From positions 2,976,001-3,040,000 of the forward strand of contig BRON01000002.1 of NCBI GenBank assembly GCA_024345305.1: a stretch of 64,000 nt of DNA. Reading direction: 5' to 3'. The stretch comes from Mrakia gelida (lineage: Eukaryota > Basidiomycota > Tremellomycetes > Cystofilobasidiales > Mrakiaceae). Position numbers and translations under genes: made by a program. The notes beneath the pieces were generated by a model that saw nothing but the letters and a program-made list of their open reading frames with translations, ran no database searches and was not told the DNA's origin. This document shows positions 33,562-45,428 of the stretch, piece after piece (position 1 is the stretch's first letter; each line of letters opens with the position of its first letter).

Positions 33562-33890
33562 GGAAGTTGGGAGAAATGAATCCAGGAACGAAACGAAAGG
33601 GAGGACGGTCAACCCGACTGAAACTTGACCTTCCTCGACGCTCCTCCCCCTCCTTCTCTTGACCTGCAACGCTCAACATCCAACTTCGACAACCCCCTCT
33701 TCTTCTTTCTTCTTCTTCTCCCCTCTCTCTCCCTCCCTTCGTATCGTACGTTCATCGTCCCTTTGATCGAACGTCAGTCAGAAGGAAGGAACCATTCGCT
33801 CATCCCCTCGCTCTCCTTCCCTTCCTTCTCCCTCCCCTTCGCAGCTCAACCGACTCCCCCCTTCGTCCCATCCACCCTTCCTAGCCCGCC

Positions 33891-34723
33891 ATGTCGACTC
33901 GTCCACACAAGCAATGTAAGCTCATCTGTTCTCGCCCCTTCTCGCGTTCGAATCGAGCCAGAACTGACCTCGTTTCGTTCGTTCGTTCCTCCAGCGATGC
34001 AAGAGCTCAAGCTCCGGAGATTGACAGAGCACAACCAGAGATTGACAGACGACTTGCAGAGACCCAGAGTCAGAGTTTCAGAGGCTTCTCAGTCGTGAGT
34101 ACATGCTCTTCTCTCTCTCTTTGTTGGCGCGAATATAGGAAGGAAGAGGAGGACTAGGCGCCAGGGGAGTTGGAGCGTCGAGGGAAGGGGAGGAGAGGAC
34201 GAGGGCGGAGACGTGCGCTCAGAGGGGTCAACACCAAGGAGGGAAGGACAGAGCGAAAAGCTACCTTCCTCGCTCTCATATCGCTCTCGAGAGAGCCATA
34301 GACCTCCCAGGATAGAGAGCTTCACATGCTGCCAGGATGCTAGGAGAGCAGACGATGGACGACGTGATTGAAACAACCCTCTCCCCCGTGCCTGGGCTCA
34401 CTCCCTCCTCATTCGAACCTCCTCTGACCTCCCTCCTTTCTCCTCTCCCTCGAACAGGCTCATCCGATTCTGCAAAACCACCAGGGATCCTCTAGTGCCT
34501 AGTGTGTGGGGAGTGATTGACAAGAAGGACGATCCTTTCGGTACGTTCGACTTGAGCTCAACTCGAGTGTTGACCTCGCTCCTCTCCTTCCTTCTCTTCT
34601 TCGCGTCCTCCCTCCGACCGAGGCTGACCTTTCCCTCATCTCCCTAATCCCTCTCCTGTCTCGTTTACTTGCTTCCTCCCCTCCCACAGCTCCTCCAGCG
34701 ACGGGATGCTGCGTCGTTATGTA
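33891..34723 (+). CDS. Heterotrimeric G-protein gamma subunit
   Basis: Four exons (33891-33915, 33996-34094, 34458-34540, 34690-34723) encode a protein of about 80 residues, the right size for a fungal G-gamma (Ste18/Gpg1 type). [20 protein letters not shown] and [20 protein letters not shown] form the N-terminal helix that coils with G-beta. The core has [18 protein letters not shown]. The end is ATGCCVVM, a CaaX box (CVVM) for farnesylation with a neighbouring cysteine suited to palmitoylation. In basidiomycetes it acts with G-beta in pheromone and nutrient signalling at the plasma membrane. It lies beside the scramblase gene, with starts 330 bases apart and pointing away from each other. 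Confidence 0.95.
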
Positions 34724-35457
34724 GGGCAAAGGAGGAAAGCCATCACCTCGACCTCGCTCGTCCCCGACTGAACCCCTCGCCTCCCTCTCTCGCTCTTGTT
34801 CAAACCACACACATCATACCAAACCTCCTCTTTGCTCTTGCCTTTCATCATTCAACTATACCCTCCTCCCTTTTTCAAAACCCCAACATCTCCAGCATCG
34901 CTCGTCTCCTCTTTCGTTCGTTCGTACTTAATGTTTCGACCTCTCGTCTCCCACACCCATCACTCTAGCCAGCCCAGGACTAGCTAGTTCAACTACAAGC
35001 ACACTCTCCTTCTCCTTCTCTACTTCGTTTTGATTCTCTACCTAGTTATGTATCCTCCGAGATTCGAATGAGCTCGTCGTCCTTTTTTTGAACGTGGTCC
35101 GACGCGCCTTGTTGCGAGGTCGTTTCTCGCTGGGTCCTGCTCGAGCTTGCTCGCTTCGTGAGAGTACTTCGGAGAAGAAAAGGAGCACAAATACAAGTCG
35201 AAAAAATCTTCCGGCCCAGGCCTTCCCTCTTTCTGATCCCGAGATGTCCGCCCGTCGATCATGAACTCCTCCGTTTGGTGACCGACTCTTTTCACCTCTC
35301 GCCATCACCCCTTCACCCTTCCCCAAAGCAGAGCCTTCGCTTCGAGCTATATGAAGAGACCCTAACATAGCCTCCCAGCCCTCTCCCCGCCAGCCCTCCC
35401 AAAACCTTCTCTGCCCTCCAACACCCACGACCTTCCCTCGCCCCCTCAAGCTCAACC
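34724..35457. other. Spacer between G-gamma and GH9 genes
   Basis: About 730 bases without a recognised gene. The first part is CT-rich with frequent pyrimidine runs, likely 3' UTR. The last 150 bases before 35458 are a CT/CA-rich leader. Short open frames on both strands have no family features. Confidence 0.45.
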
Positions 35458-38400
35458 ATGCTCCTCCTTCCCTCCCTCGGTCTCCTCACCTTCCTCCCCT
35501 CCCTCACCCTCCTCACCCTCGCCCAAGCCAACACCTCCTTCTGGTCCCCGCCCCCAGCTTACTCCTCCCTCCCCAACTCAACTCTCTCAGCGACAGACCA
35601 ATGGTCCAACCTCTTGGGCAACCTCATCTATTTCTACGATGTTCAGAGATCAGGGAAACTGAGCTCGGGGGATGGAGGTGGGATTGAGGGGGGACAGGTG
35701 GTGGGGAATCGGGTGGGGTGGAGGAACGATAGTGCGCTGGAGGATGGGCAGGCCGAGGGTGTGGATCTTGTGGGAGGGTGAGTCGCGAAGAGACGAGCAT
35801 GGGAGGTGGGGGAGGGGGAGGGAGGGACGAGAGCTGACTGAAAATGGGTTTGTCGTTTTTGGGAGAGAAGGTACTACGATGCTGGAGGTTAGTGGCTTCT
35901 ACTGTTGTGCGTAGGGAGAGATAGAGCTGATCGTCTTGTGGGTTTAATGATGATAGACTACCTCAAATGCACCTATCCTCTCGTTCGTTCACCCATCCCT
36001 CCACCTCTCCCTTCGTCCGTTCGCGAGCTCACTCGTTTTTGGCCGTCCCATTCGTTTGTTTGGGGACAGACCTTCGTCCTAGCCTCCATTTCCTGGGGAG
36101 CCATCGATTTCGGGACGGCCTACGAGACGGCGAACCAGACGCTGTATCTGGATAGGATGTGTGAGTCGACAAGGACGAGAGGGGGGTAGGGAGGCGAGGG
36201 CGGAGTTGAGACGCGAAGCTGACCTTGGTTTGGGTTGGTCACTTGCGCGTTGCAGTGAGATACGGTCTGGACTGGTTGATGAAGGCTCATCCTTCGGCTG
36301 AGACGCTGTTTGTTCAGGTTGGGGAGGGGAGTGTGGACAACAAGTGAGTTGAGTCGAGTCGTTCGTTTCGTTTCAACGCGTTCGCATCGTTCTCCTTCCT
36401 CGTTTTCTCTCGTCGCTCACCTCATCTCTTCTCCTTTCCCTTTCTCTCCACTCCTAGCTACTGGGGCGGCGACCTCACCATCCCAACCCCTCGCCCTTCC
36501 TACCAAATCAATGCTTCCGCCCCCGGTACCGACGCTGCAGCCTCAGCAGCCGCCGCCTTCGCCTCGGCAGCCTTCCTCTACACTCCCAACAACGCTCTCA
36601 CCACCTCCTCTTCAGCTTACTCCCCTCCCGTTGGGCTGGCGAACCAGAGCTACGCGAACGCGCTGCTCGGACACGCGAGGGATCTGTACGCGTTCGCCAA
36701 CTCGACGACGAGGCAGGTGTATCAGGTTGCGGTGCCGCAGGTGAAGGACATCTATGCGAGCAGCTCGTGGCAGGATGGGATGGTTTGGGGTGGGCTTTGG
36801 GTGAGTTTTTGAACGAGGGGGAGGGGGTAGGGGGAGGGGGGTGGCGTTGGGCTGGTGGGAGGAGGGGAGACGCGTCGAGACCGGGCGAACGTACGCTGAC
36901 TCTCGACTTCGCTCTTTTTGCGTTTGCTTTGTGCAGATGGCTCTGGCGACCAACGAATCTAGCTACTACCAGGATGCTCTCACCTTGTACACCTCTTCGA
37001 AGCTCGTTCCAGCCAACACCGTCTTCAACTGGGATTGTTCGTGCCGTCCTCGTGCTCGTTTCTTTCCTTTCTCCGTCTCTGGCTCGTCGCTGACTCACCT
37101 CTCCCTTTCCTCCTTTCCCCATCTTTGATCGTGTCCTTGCAGCCATGACCCCCGCTCTCCCCATCCTGTTCACCCAAATCGCTCTCGCTCGTCCTTCCCT
37201 CGCCACCAACGCCGGAATCGACGCCAACCTCACAGGATGGAGATCCGTCTGCGAGACCATGTTCGATGGGATCGTGAACGGGCAAGGGAGGGCGAAGCAG
37301 ACTCCTGGGGGGTTGCTTTTCGTGAGTGCGATTGGATCGATCAGTTCGGGAGGAGCGAAGGGAGAGGAGAGCTGACCTTCGCTCGTTCTTCTTGAACCTC
37401 CTCCTCAGTACGACGGCGACTCGGACGCAGCGAGCCTCAACCCTGCCCTAAACGCTGCGATGCTCATGCTTCGGTATGCTCCTATGGCGAGCTCGACGAG
37501 TAAAGGGGATAGCTACACTGTGGGTCGTTCTCGCTCTTCGTTCTCCCTTCGCTTTCCGAGCGCTCGAGCGAAACTCAACTCGACCCATCTTCCCTCTTCG
37601 AACAGACCTACGCTCAATCCCAAATCGACTACGCCCTCGGAGACAACCCTATGAGTGCTCCCTACGTCGTCGGACAGTGAGTTCCGTTTCCTCTCTGTTC
37701 TCTCTTCGGCTTCGACGAGACGCGACGACTGATCTCGTTCTTCTTCGATTCGTCTTCAGAAACCCCAACTCGCCGAAGAACCCTCACTCGGCGATGGCGG
37801 CTGGAGGATCCAACATCAACGCTATCGATACAGATCCTGTCAACTCTGCTTACGTTCTCTACGGAGCTGTGCCCGGTGGACGTAAGTCTTTCGTCTTTGC
37901 TCGTCGAGTTGCTTGGAACGTTGTCGCCGCGCTCGCTGACCGTCTTGTTCCCTCATTTTTCTCGCAGCCGACAAGAAGGATCGATTCTTCGATAAACGGT
38001 CTGACTACGTCGAGACTGAGGTGAGTGTCTCCCGCTCGTCGTGTCGTTCGTCCTTCGTCTCTCGAGGCTGACCCTCCTCTCTCTTCTCGTCTCGAAACCA
38101 GATCGCCCTCGACTACAACGCCCCCCTCCTCACCCTCGCCGCTCAATCCCTCCTTCGGCTACCCAACACAGCTCCCTTCTACACCACCCTCGCTGCTGGT
38201 TCGTCCCCATCTTCCCCCTCTTCCTGTTTCCTCGACGCGTCGCTCACCTCCCCTCCCCTCCTCTTCCCCTCCCTTCTCGTTTCCTCTCCCAGACGCCTAC
38301 TCCGTCCCTCCCGGCTCTCCATGCGACGAAGCCTACCCCTGCTCAGGATCAGGAGGTCTCTCCGAAGGAGCCAAGATCGCCATCGCCGTCGTCGTGGTCG

Positions 38401-38504
38401 TGGTCGTTCTGCTCGGAGGGCTGTTCGTTGGGTGGTTCTGGTTCGGCTGGTTCGGGGGAAGGAGAGGTGGGAAAGGGAAGTTCTCGAATGGGGGGAGGGG
38501 ATAG
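35458..38504 (+). CDS. Glycoside hydrolase family 9 endoglucanase with C-terminal membrane anchor
   Basis: Family 9 beta-1,4-endoglucanase, secreted and probably tethered. A signal peptide (LLLPSLGLLTFLPSLTLLTL) precedes the catalytic domain. Diagnostic segments are YYDAGDYLKC (catalytic base region), SWGAIDFG, LRYGLDWLMKAHPS, YWGGDL, YAQSQIDYALGDNPM, NPHSAMAAGG (His/Arg region) and a C-terminal EIALDYNAPL with the acid Glu. After the domain come a Ser/Gly linker, a transmembrane helix (IAIAVVVVVVVLLGGLFVGW) and a basic Gly-rich tail. The gene has many short exons. A 17-nt exon (35871-35887) encodes YYDAG, and the catalytic Asp codon is split across the next intron (exon 35957-35982). Plant-like anchored GH9 enzymes act in cell-wall work; substrate here is inference. 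Confidence 0.9.
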
Positions 38505-41500
38505 ATTGACGAGTGAGGGTTTGAGGTGGGGAGCGGGTGGGGGATATAGACGAGGGAGGACGGAGGATGGGAGGAAAAGACGACGACGATGGACGATGGA
38601 CGATCTTGCTCAGTGTACTTATCATTCTTCTATCTTTGCATATTTTACGACTTTTACGATTTTGCGAGGAGGCAGGTGGGCAAGAGAGTGGGAGAGAAAG
38701 CAGAGAAGCGCGAGGGGGAAAGCGAAGACGACGCGTCGAAACGGACGACCAGTTCAGCTTTGGAAAAATGCTCGCTCGCCCTCTCTCACCTGTGCGTTGC
38801 CGACGCTCCAGTCTACATCTACATACCCACATCCGAGGAAGCAGTCGAGCGTCTACCCTCCCAAGTCGCACCGTCAAAAACTGATCGTCAGAACGACGTC
38901 CTCCCTCCCTCTCTCGCGCCGGCCTCCATCGCGCAAATTTACACTTCAGAAGGTCTCGGAAGTGGGTATGTGCTGGGTGAAGTGAGGTGAAAGGTCGGCT
39001 TTCAAGAACGGGGTCCGTGCTAGTAGAGGATCTGTAAACAGACACCCAGAGGGGTTTTCTCCGCTTGAAGGAGGGGAGGGGATCAACCGCGTCGGGGTTC
39101 GCGTTGGCTGGGCCTGTCCTTCTTCTCAACTTCACCTTTCTTGACCCCTATTGCGTTCCTGACGTAGCTGGGACGGTGTATGTTCACGTCGTCAAGGTTT
39201 GGTGGTGGTGACGAGGGAGTGGAACTCTAGACGAGGCGAGACGAAAGAAGACGAGGACGAGGACGAGTTTTCGGGTGGGTTGGCGACGGTGGACACGAGT
39301 GCTGCTCGAGAGTTTCCCCAGCGAGTGGTGAAGTGACGGCCTTGAGATCAGTGCATTGAAAGGTATAAAAGCAGCTGGATGGAGGAGTAGACGATGCAGG
39401 GAAGACGAACAAAGATGCCAGGAGGACGCGTCGCGTTTTCGCTCGCCATCGAGATTCGATGGTCAGCAGTCGAGAGACGAACATCTGATGTCCAAAGCGT
39501 CTTCATTGACGAAAGACAAGATTCTCTCGAGAAGCTGATCAAATCTGCCCCGACTCTACCTCTTCCGACCAGCTTTTCTCTCCTCGAACTCAAGCTCGAT
39601 CCTTCCCGCTCTCGTCCATCGCTCGATTTCGTTCTTTCCTATCGACGAGCCGTTCCCTGCTTCCTCTCTTGTGCTCCTCGATGCACATCTGCTGTCTTCA
39701 GCTGCTCTGACTATGGTGATCGCGTCGTTGAAGAAATGCCCAAGGGAAGGACGGTCAAATCGAATTCGAGACGACGCGTCGAAGGAGCGGGAAGAAGTCA
39801 GCGTTACGCGCGATCACTTCCCTTTTCGTAGACTCTCTTCACCTGACCCTCGAAGCATTCTGTTAGCTCTGGTATGCTCGGAGGCTTCCTTGATCTCTCG
39901 CCTCCCTTCGATGAACTCCCTCGTTTCTTCCTCGCGAACACTTGTTGCCCCGTCGAGAAGATCCCCCGAGCAACGCAACTATAGATCAGCCTCTCTCAGT
40001 GCATTCCTTCTCTTCCAATCAGAGCAGCAAAGTGGACAAGAAGGTTGCTGAACGCTGTAAGGGAATAGCCCGAGCAACAAACGCACCAAACTCTCCTCGA
40101 AGGAAGCTTTCGACGTGAGCGCGTGCTTGGTTGAACTTGAGGTGTTGCCTCGCTGACCTCTCTCGCTCTCCCCTTCTCGGTTTGGTTCGCGGGCTGAGTA
40201 AGAAAGATAGAGTCCCCAAACACGCTCAACATATGCGGCATGAAACACTTGAACAAGGGGTTCGAGCGTTGAAAGGGAGGAAGAGAGGATCCACAACAAA
40301 GGGAAAGGTTGAATCGCGTCGAGCTGCTCGATTCCTTTGTTCTCTCGGTTCGCTCTCGTCGGTGTCTCTCCGAAGGGCCGGCTTGAGAAGCTGAGACCCA
40401 CCTTCTGGGATCTGCCAGGGCTCTCGATCGGCTATGATCGTCCTCTCCATCGCCCTTTGATAGAGTTTTTCAGCGGGGAAGCTTGGAGTCGCGGAACAAA
40501 GAAAGCAGCCACGACGGGCCAACCTTCTTCCCTCGTTTCTGGGTTCTCTTTGCAGCTTTTTTCACTGGAATCGATGCGTACCTGATCTCTGGGTTACGTT
40601 CGGGAAAAGCGAACAAAGAAGAACAGCGGTCGGGAGGGCTAGCGACGGAACAGGGCAGATCTTTCAATGAGGAGGAGAGCGGGACGCGCGGGTGATCTCC
40701 ACAACAACGGCAGAAGGTAGAAGTTGAGGGAAAGTCAGCCGCGCAGGGAGGGCCCTTTGTGTGGGTGCTGAGGATCTCCTTCCCCACAGCAGGGTGTGTC
40801 GGACTCACTGCTGACGCGTTGGCCATCGAGCTTGGTCGGTTGCAAACTTCGTTCGAGGTTGTGTGGTTTTCTCGAACTCAACCCTTTCCCCTTCATCGAG
40901 CCTGAGCTTGCCAGTTTTCTTCCATCTTCCCCTTGTTCGGTTTTCCTGCAAACGTCCAGCATCGATATCTACATCTTGTCTCTTCTCTTCGTGAGTCGCG
41001 TTTGCTTTCTTTTTTTCAGGAGGGTACTAGACGCGGTTGCTTTAGGCTCTCTCTGACTTCACCCTCATTCACGCTCTGACTTCACCTGCCCTCCTTCAAC
41101 ATCCATCTCTTCCCCTCGATTCCTCCCCCTCCCCCTTTCGCCTTCTTCGCCTTTTTTTCGGTTCCTGCTTTAACGCCTTCCCTCCCATCTCAACCACCAT
41201 CTCGCATCAACTCGTCTTCGGTTCGTCTCTTGCAGAGCAGCAGCACAGAGTCGTTCCCCCTCGTCGTACCAGCCCCCTCCTCGTCCTGCTCGCTCCCTCT
41301 CCTCCTCCCTCGGACGACTTCCTTTGAAACCCAGCCTCTCCCATCCTTCCTCCCTTCCTTTCCTTCAACGAACCTCACAAAGGACTACCAGCTTCTACAA
41401 GCCTTCAATCCAACGACTCTACAAGAACCCAGTCAACCTTCCCTGACTTCAACCGAACCTCAACGGAAACCGTGAGTCCTTCCTCTCTCCTTCCCTCCGT

Positions 41501-41731
41501 TCCTTCTTCCCTCCGTCCCTCCCAACCACCTCCCGCCTCAAGCATCCACTCTTCTCCTCCTCGCCTGCCTTCGCTTCTATAGACCGAGCTCATCCTTATC
41601 TCTCCCTTTCTCCCTCGTTCGCTCGTTTGACCGACCAGAACTTCAACGCTCTCGCCTTCCCCGCCTTTCCTCTCAATCCTGTCCCTCCTCAACCACACGA
41701 CCAGCACTCCTCCTCCCATCCTCCCTTCACC
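38505..41731. other. 3.2-kb region with no recognised gene, upstream of CDC25
   Basis: The first 300 bases are probably the GH9 3' UTR (T-rich, with TTTTACGAC-type runs near 38630-38660). From 38700 to 41050 base composition is less CT-biased than elsewhere. Open frames up to 145 codons occur on both strands, but none shows a recognisable fold or exon-like phase pattern. From 41050 to 41731 the sequence is strongly pyrimidine-rich. A donor-like GTGAGT at 41470 and an acceptor-like CCGACCAG at 41638 suggest a leader intron for CDC25. Confidence 0.4.
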
Positions 41732-44644
41732 ATGACCGACGTATACGGATACTCTTCATCACCCCCGCCGCCTCTCGACACCTTCAGTTCAAATCTTCTC
41801 TTCGGAGGAGGAGGTCCCTCGAGCCCGTTCCTTCCAGGGGACGAGGAACTGGACGTGGACGCCTCCTTCGCCTCGTCCATGTCCATATCCTCAGACAGAC
41901 CAGCCTACCAATCCCCAAACGTCTCTCCCGGATCGCCCTTCATCTCTCTACCACCCTCCCATCACTCAGCAATGGACGTTTCCCCAGCCTACTCCCTCAA
42001 ATCGAGCAAACATCACTTCGAAGCCCCCTCTCGCCCGCCTCCCCCTCCCCCTCCTCCTTTCAACGCCTCGTCCTCCTCATCTTCCATCAAAACGATTCGT
42101 CGACCTTCACCACCCCCTCCTCGCCCTTCCTTCTCTAGAGTTCGCTCAGAGTCGGCAGAGCAGAAGAAGGCCGTTCCCTCAGCGTTGGGAGCCAGTCGAC
42201 GAGCGTTCGGAAAGGAGATCTCGGTCAACATGGATTCTCCTTCGAGGTCAGCCGCCGCTGGTCCTACGACGGTGAAGGCTTTGGGAGGGTTGATGGGACC
42301 TCCAGCGCTTCCTTCGTCCTCGAACGGATCGCCGTCGACGATGGTCGCTGGGAAGAGTTCGTCGGGAGTCAAGACGAGAGCGCCGTTGCCCAGTCAGTGG
42401 AAGACCGTCAAGACGATGGGTGGAGGATCAGAACTGAGACGAGGAGGAAAGCTTTTCGCTCCTGTGCTACCGTCTCGACGCGACGTAAGTCTCTCTTCCA
42501 TCATTCTGCTCGTTGGAAGGGGTAACGAAGTAGAAACTCGATGTTGACGCTCTCGCCTTCGCGCCATCTCGTCGTCGTCCCTCCTCCTCCTCCTCTCCCT
42601 CCAGTCCGATCCCGTCTTCCCCGAAACCGGTCCAGTTCCCTCTTTCCATCGCCCAGCATCCCAGGAGTACCTTCCTCGCTCCTCCCTCGACATGGACGTC
42701 GACGACGAACCCTTCCTCCCCTCCATCCCAGCCTCTCCAGTTCAACTCGCGTCGTTCGGACCAGGAGGATACGAGGACTGCTTCAACGGCTCCCCATCCA
42801 CCGCTCCCGCCCACAAGACCACCTTCGGACGACCTCAATCATCCTCTCCGGAATCTTCTCCCTCCTCGAAACGGTCTTCGTTCGGTAGCGTTCGGTCCTC
42901 AGGCGGAGGAGGAAACCTCTTCGATCGAGCCTTCTCCGCTGGACCCTCCTCTGGTCCTCTCTTCGGCGGTCCTCGAGCAGCAACCCTCGCCTCCAGGTCG
43001 CGACTCGGACCCTACAAGCGACCCGCTCTCACCCACTTCCAGACCTCCAACAACATGGACGATTCTAACACCTCTCCCGTCCAGTCCTCCGCCTACCCCA
43101 TCCTCACCAACACCTCCCTCGCCAACGGCAACGGCGCTGCTCCTCCTACCGACGGCACCCTCTACTCGGGAGCCACCTTCCCTCGAGCGCTTCCTCCCAT
43201 GCGACGAGCCTACTCCGTTTCCACCGAGCAGGTTCACGTCGAGCTTCGAGTCGACTCGTCGCCGTCGGCCAGCAACTCCTCGCAGTTCGAGGATTCGCCT
43301 TCTCAACCCTCGGTCGGAGTCCAGCAGGAGTACGCTCAACGTCACCACTCCCGAGTCGTTCGATTGGCCGATGGGACTCCAGCTTTCCGACCTGCCCGAG
43401 AGGGAGAGTCGGCGGAGTGTGCGATGAAGTCGCCGATGAAGGAGAGCCCGTCGTCGATGTTTGGAGGGTTCGGGAGCAACGAGAAGGACGGGAAGATCCT
43501 GCCTTGCCATAGCGCGAAGGAGGATGGGTTGATGAGGATCAAGTGCTCGACTGTGAGTACTCTTTCGCGTTCGCTTTTCCCATCTCGTCGTCGTCGTCGT
43601 CGACTCGTCCTGACTCCTCCTCCCCGCCCTCCTGCCACAGCTCGACGATCTCATCAACGGAAAGTACGCGTCCGAGGTCTCCAAGTTCCACATCATCGAC
43701 TGCCGATTCGGATACGAGTACGCCGGAGGTCACATCGAGGGAGCCGTTAACGTTCAGACGGAGGAGGATGTCCACTCCTACCTCCTCACTCCTGGATCCG
43801 GAATCTACGCCGATGGATCGTCTCTCCCTGAGCCCAGCACCAGCGCTCACCGAGCTCAACCTGGAGGAAAGCAGATCATCGTCTTCCACTGCGAGTTCTC
43901 CAAAAAGAGAGGTCCTGAGATGTGAGTTCGAGCGCGTTTCGGTTTCGAGCCTCGTCGCGAACATCGCTGACCTTCTCCCTCCTTTGTTCTTCCTCTCGTC
44001 CTCAGCGCCAAGAAGCTTCGAACCGGCGACCGAGCTCTCAACCAACCCTCTTACCCTTCCCTCTACTACCCCGAGGTCTACATCCTCGAGGGAGGCTACT
44101 GCGAGTTCTTCAAGCAACGACCCGTTCGTCCCATCTCTTCTTCGCTTCCTTCTCGTCGAACTTCGAACTGACCTCGTCCTTCCCTCTTCCTCTCCCACAG
44201 GCTACCTGCAACCCCAGCCGCTACATCGCCATGGACGACCCTCTCTACCAGGACAAGCGATCCACCGACATCCAGGAGTTCCGAAGTAGGAAGTTCGGTC
44301 GAGCCCAATCCTGGCAAGGAGAGGTCCCCTCCAACCACTCCAACTCCCTCTTCTCCAACGCTACCGTTCGACCTCACTCCTCCGGACCCCCCGTCCTCGC
44401 CTTCGCCGCCGCTACTGCCGCTCAAGGGAAACGTCGAGCAGCTGGAATGATGGTTCACGAGGAGGAGGATCACTCGGACTTGTCGTTCTCCTCGGCGGAT
44501 GGGTCGCTCGGAAGTCCTTGCGCCGCTCCTAGGTCGAGGAACCTTCTCGGACCCGCCGGACCCGTCAGCAGGTTGAAGGCGAGGGCCGCTATGGATCGAA
44601 CCACCTCAGCTCCCTTGGTCAGCCTCATGGGAAGGGGACGGTGA
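41732..44644 (+). CDS. CDC25: CDC25-type M-phase inducer phosphatase
   Basis: Dual-specificity phosphatase that activates Cdk1 by removing inhibitory phosphates; acts in the nucleus and cytoplasm at G2/M. A long Ser/Pro-rich regulatory N-terminus (41732-43553), with many SP/TP sites, is encoded in two large exons. The rhodanese-fold catalytic domain begins [20 protein letters not shown], followed by [18 protein letters not shown]. The active-site loop is [12 protein letters not shown], a CX5R motif; the family consensus is HCEFSSERGP, so SE is replaced by [17 protein letters not shown] and [13 protein letters not shown] follow. The C-terminal tail is Ser-rich. The ATG at 41732 is chosen because the longer frame upstream lacks an ATG. 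The gene sits after an unusually long 3.2-kb gap. Confidence 0.95.
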
Positions 44645-45428
44645 TTCGCGTCGCGTCTCCCTCTTCCTCTCCCTCCCTCCCTCCTCCCCTACCCAACCTT
44701 CCCGCAGCGACCCCTCCTCGGTCATCCTTCTTCGTCTTTCGTATCCCTCTCTTTTCCTTCTCGCTCTCCTATCTCTCGCCAATGTCTTCCCAAACTCAGA
44801 TTCTGTTTCTCTCTCCCTCTCGTCCTTCTTCCTTTTCTTTACACCTCCTGTCTTTTCTTGCCCTCCTGCTCCACTTTCCTTACTCTTCACGACGCTCATT
44901 GATAACTTTTCTCCCTTCCTTTTCAAACACACGTTTCTCTTTCTCCTACCTTACGTCCTTCTCGGTTTCTCGTTCCCAAGTCTCGTTCTCGTTCTCGCCT
45001 CGTCTCGTCTCTCGATTCCCTAGCATTTTCTTCTTCTTTAGCATGGGGCTCTAGCAGTCCCCCCCTCTCCCACTTGATTACCACCCTTTCTCGCACTTCT
45101 TATCACCCTTTCTCTAGCCCTCGTTACCCTTATGGTTTCCCTTCTCTTTTAACGCTTTTGAAGACAACTTTCTCTCGCCCTTGCATCACGCGCTTTCCGG
45201 TCGCCTCCTCACTCTATAGCTTCTTCTTCTTACCTTACGCTCTTCTCCTTTTTATACACAAAGCACTACTAGGTGGTGCTTTCCTTCTCCTCGATGGTCA
45301 TTTCTTCTTCGCTTCTTCTTCACTCAACATCTTTGCGAAAGAGGATCGAGAGCGAGCGAGAGGGGGTTCGTTTCGACTTCACCTTCGACACCTCGCTCAA
45401 GAACTCTTCCTTCAACCAACTAACGACG
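44645..45428. other. Pyrimidine-rich 3' flank of CDC25 and leader of the next gene
   Basis: Almost 800 bases of strongly C/T-rich plus strand (long runs of ctctt, tttcc). Open frames are pure composition artefacts (Ser/Leu/Phe/Pro strings). Likely a long CDC25 3' UTR followed by the promoter of the gene at 45429. No known element recognised. Confidence 0.45.

Noticed and set aside
39394..40826. Several 100-145-codon frames in the CDC25 upstream gap
   Set aside because: No recognisable motif, no intron-phase pattern typical of this genome, and frames on both strands overlap.
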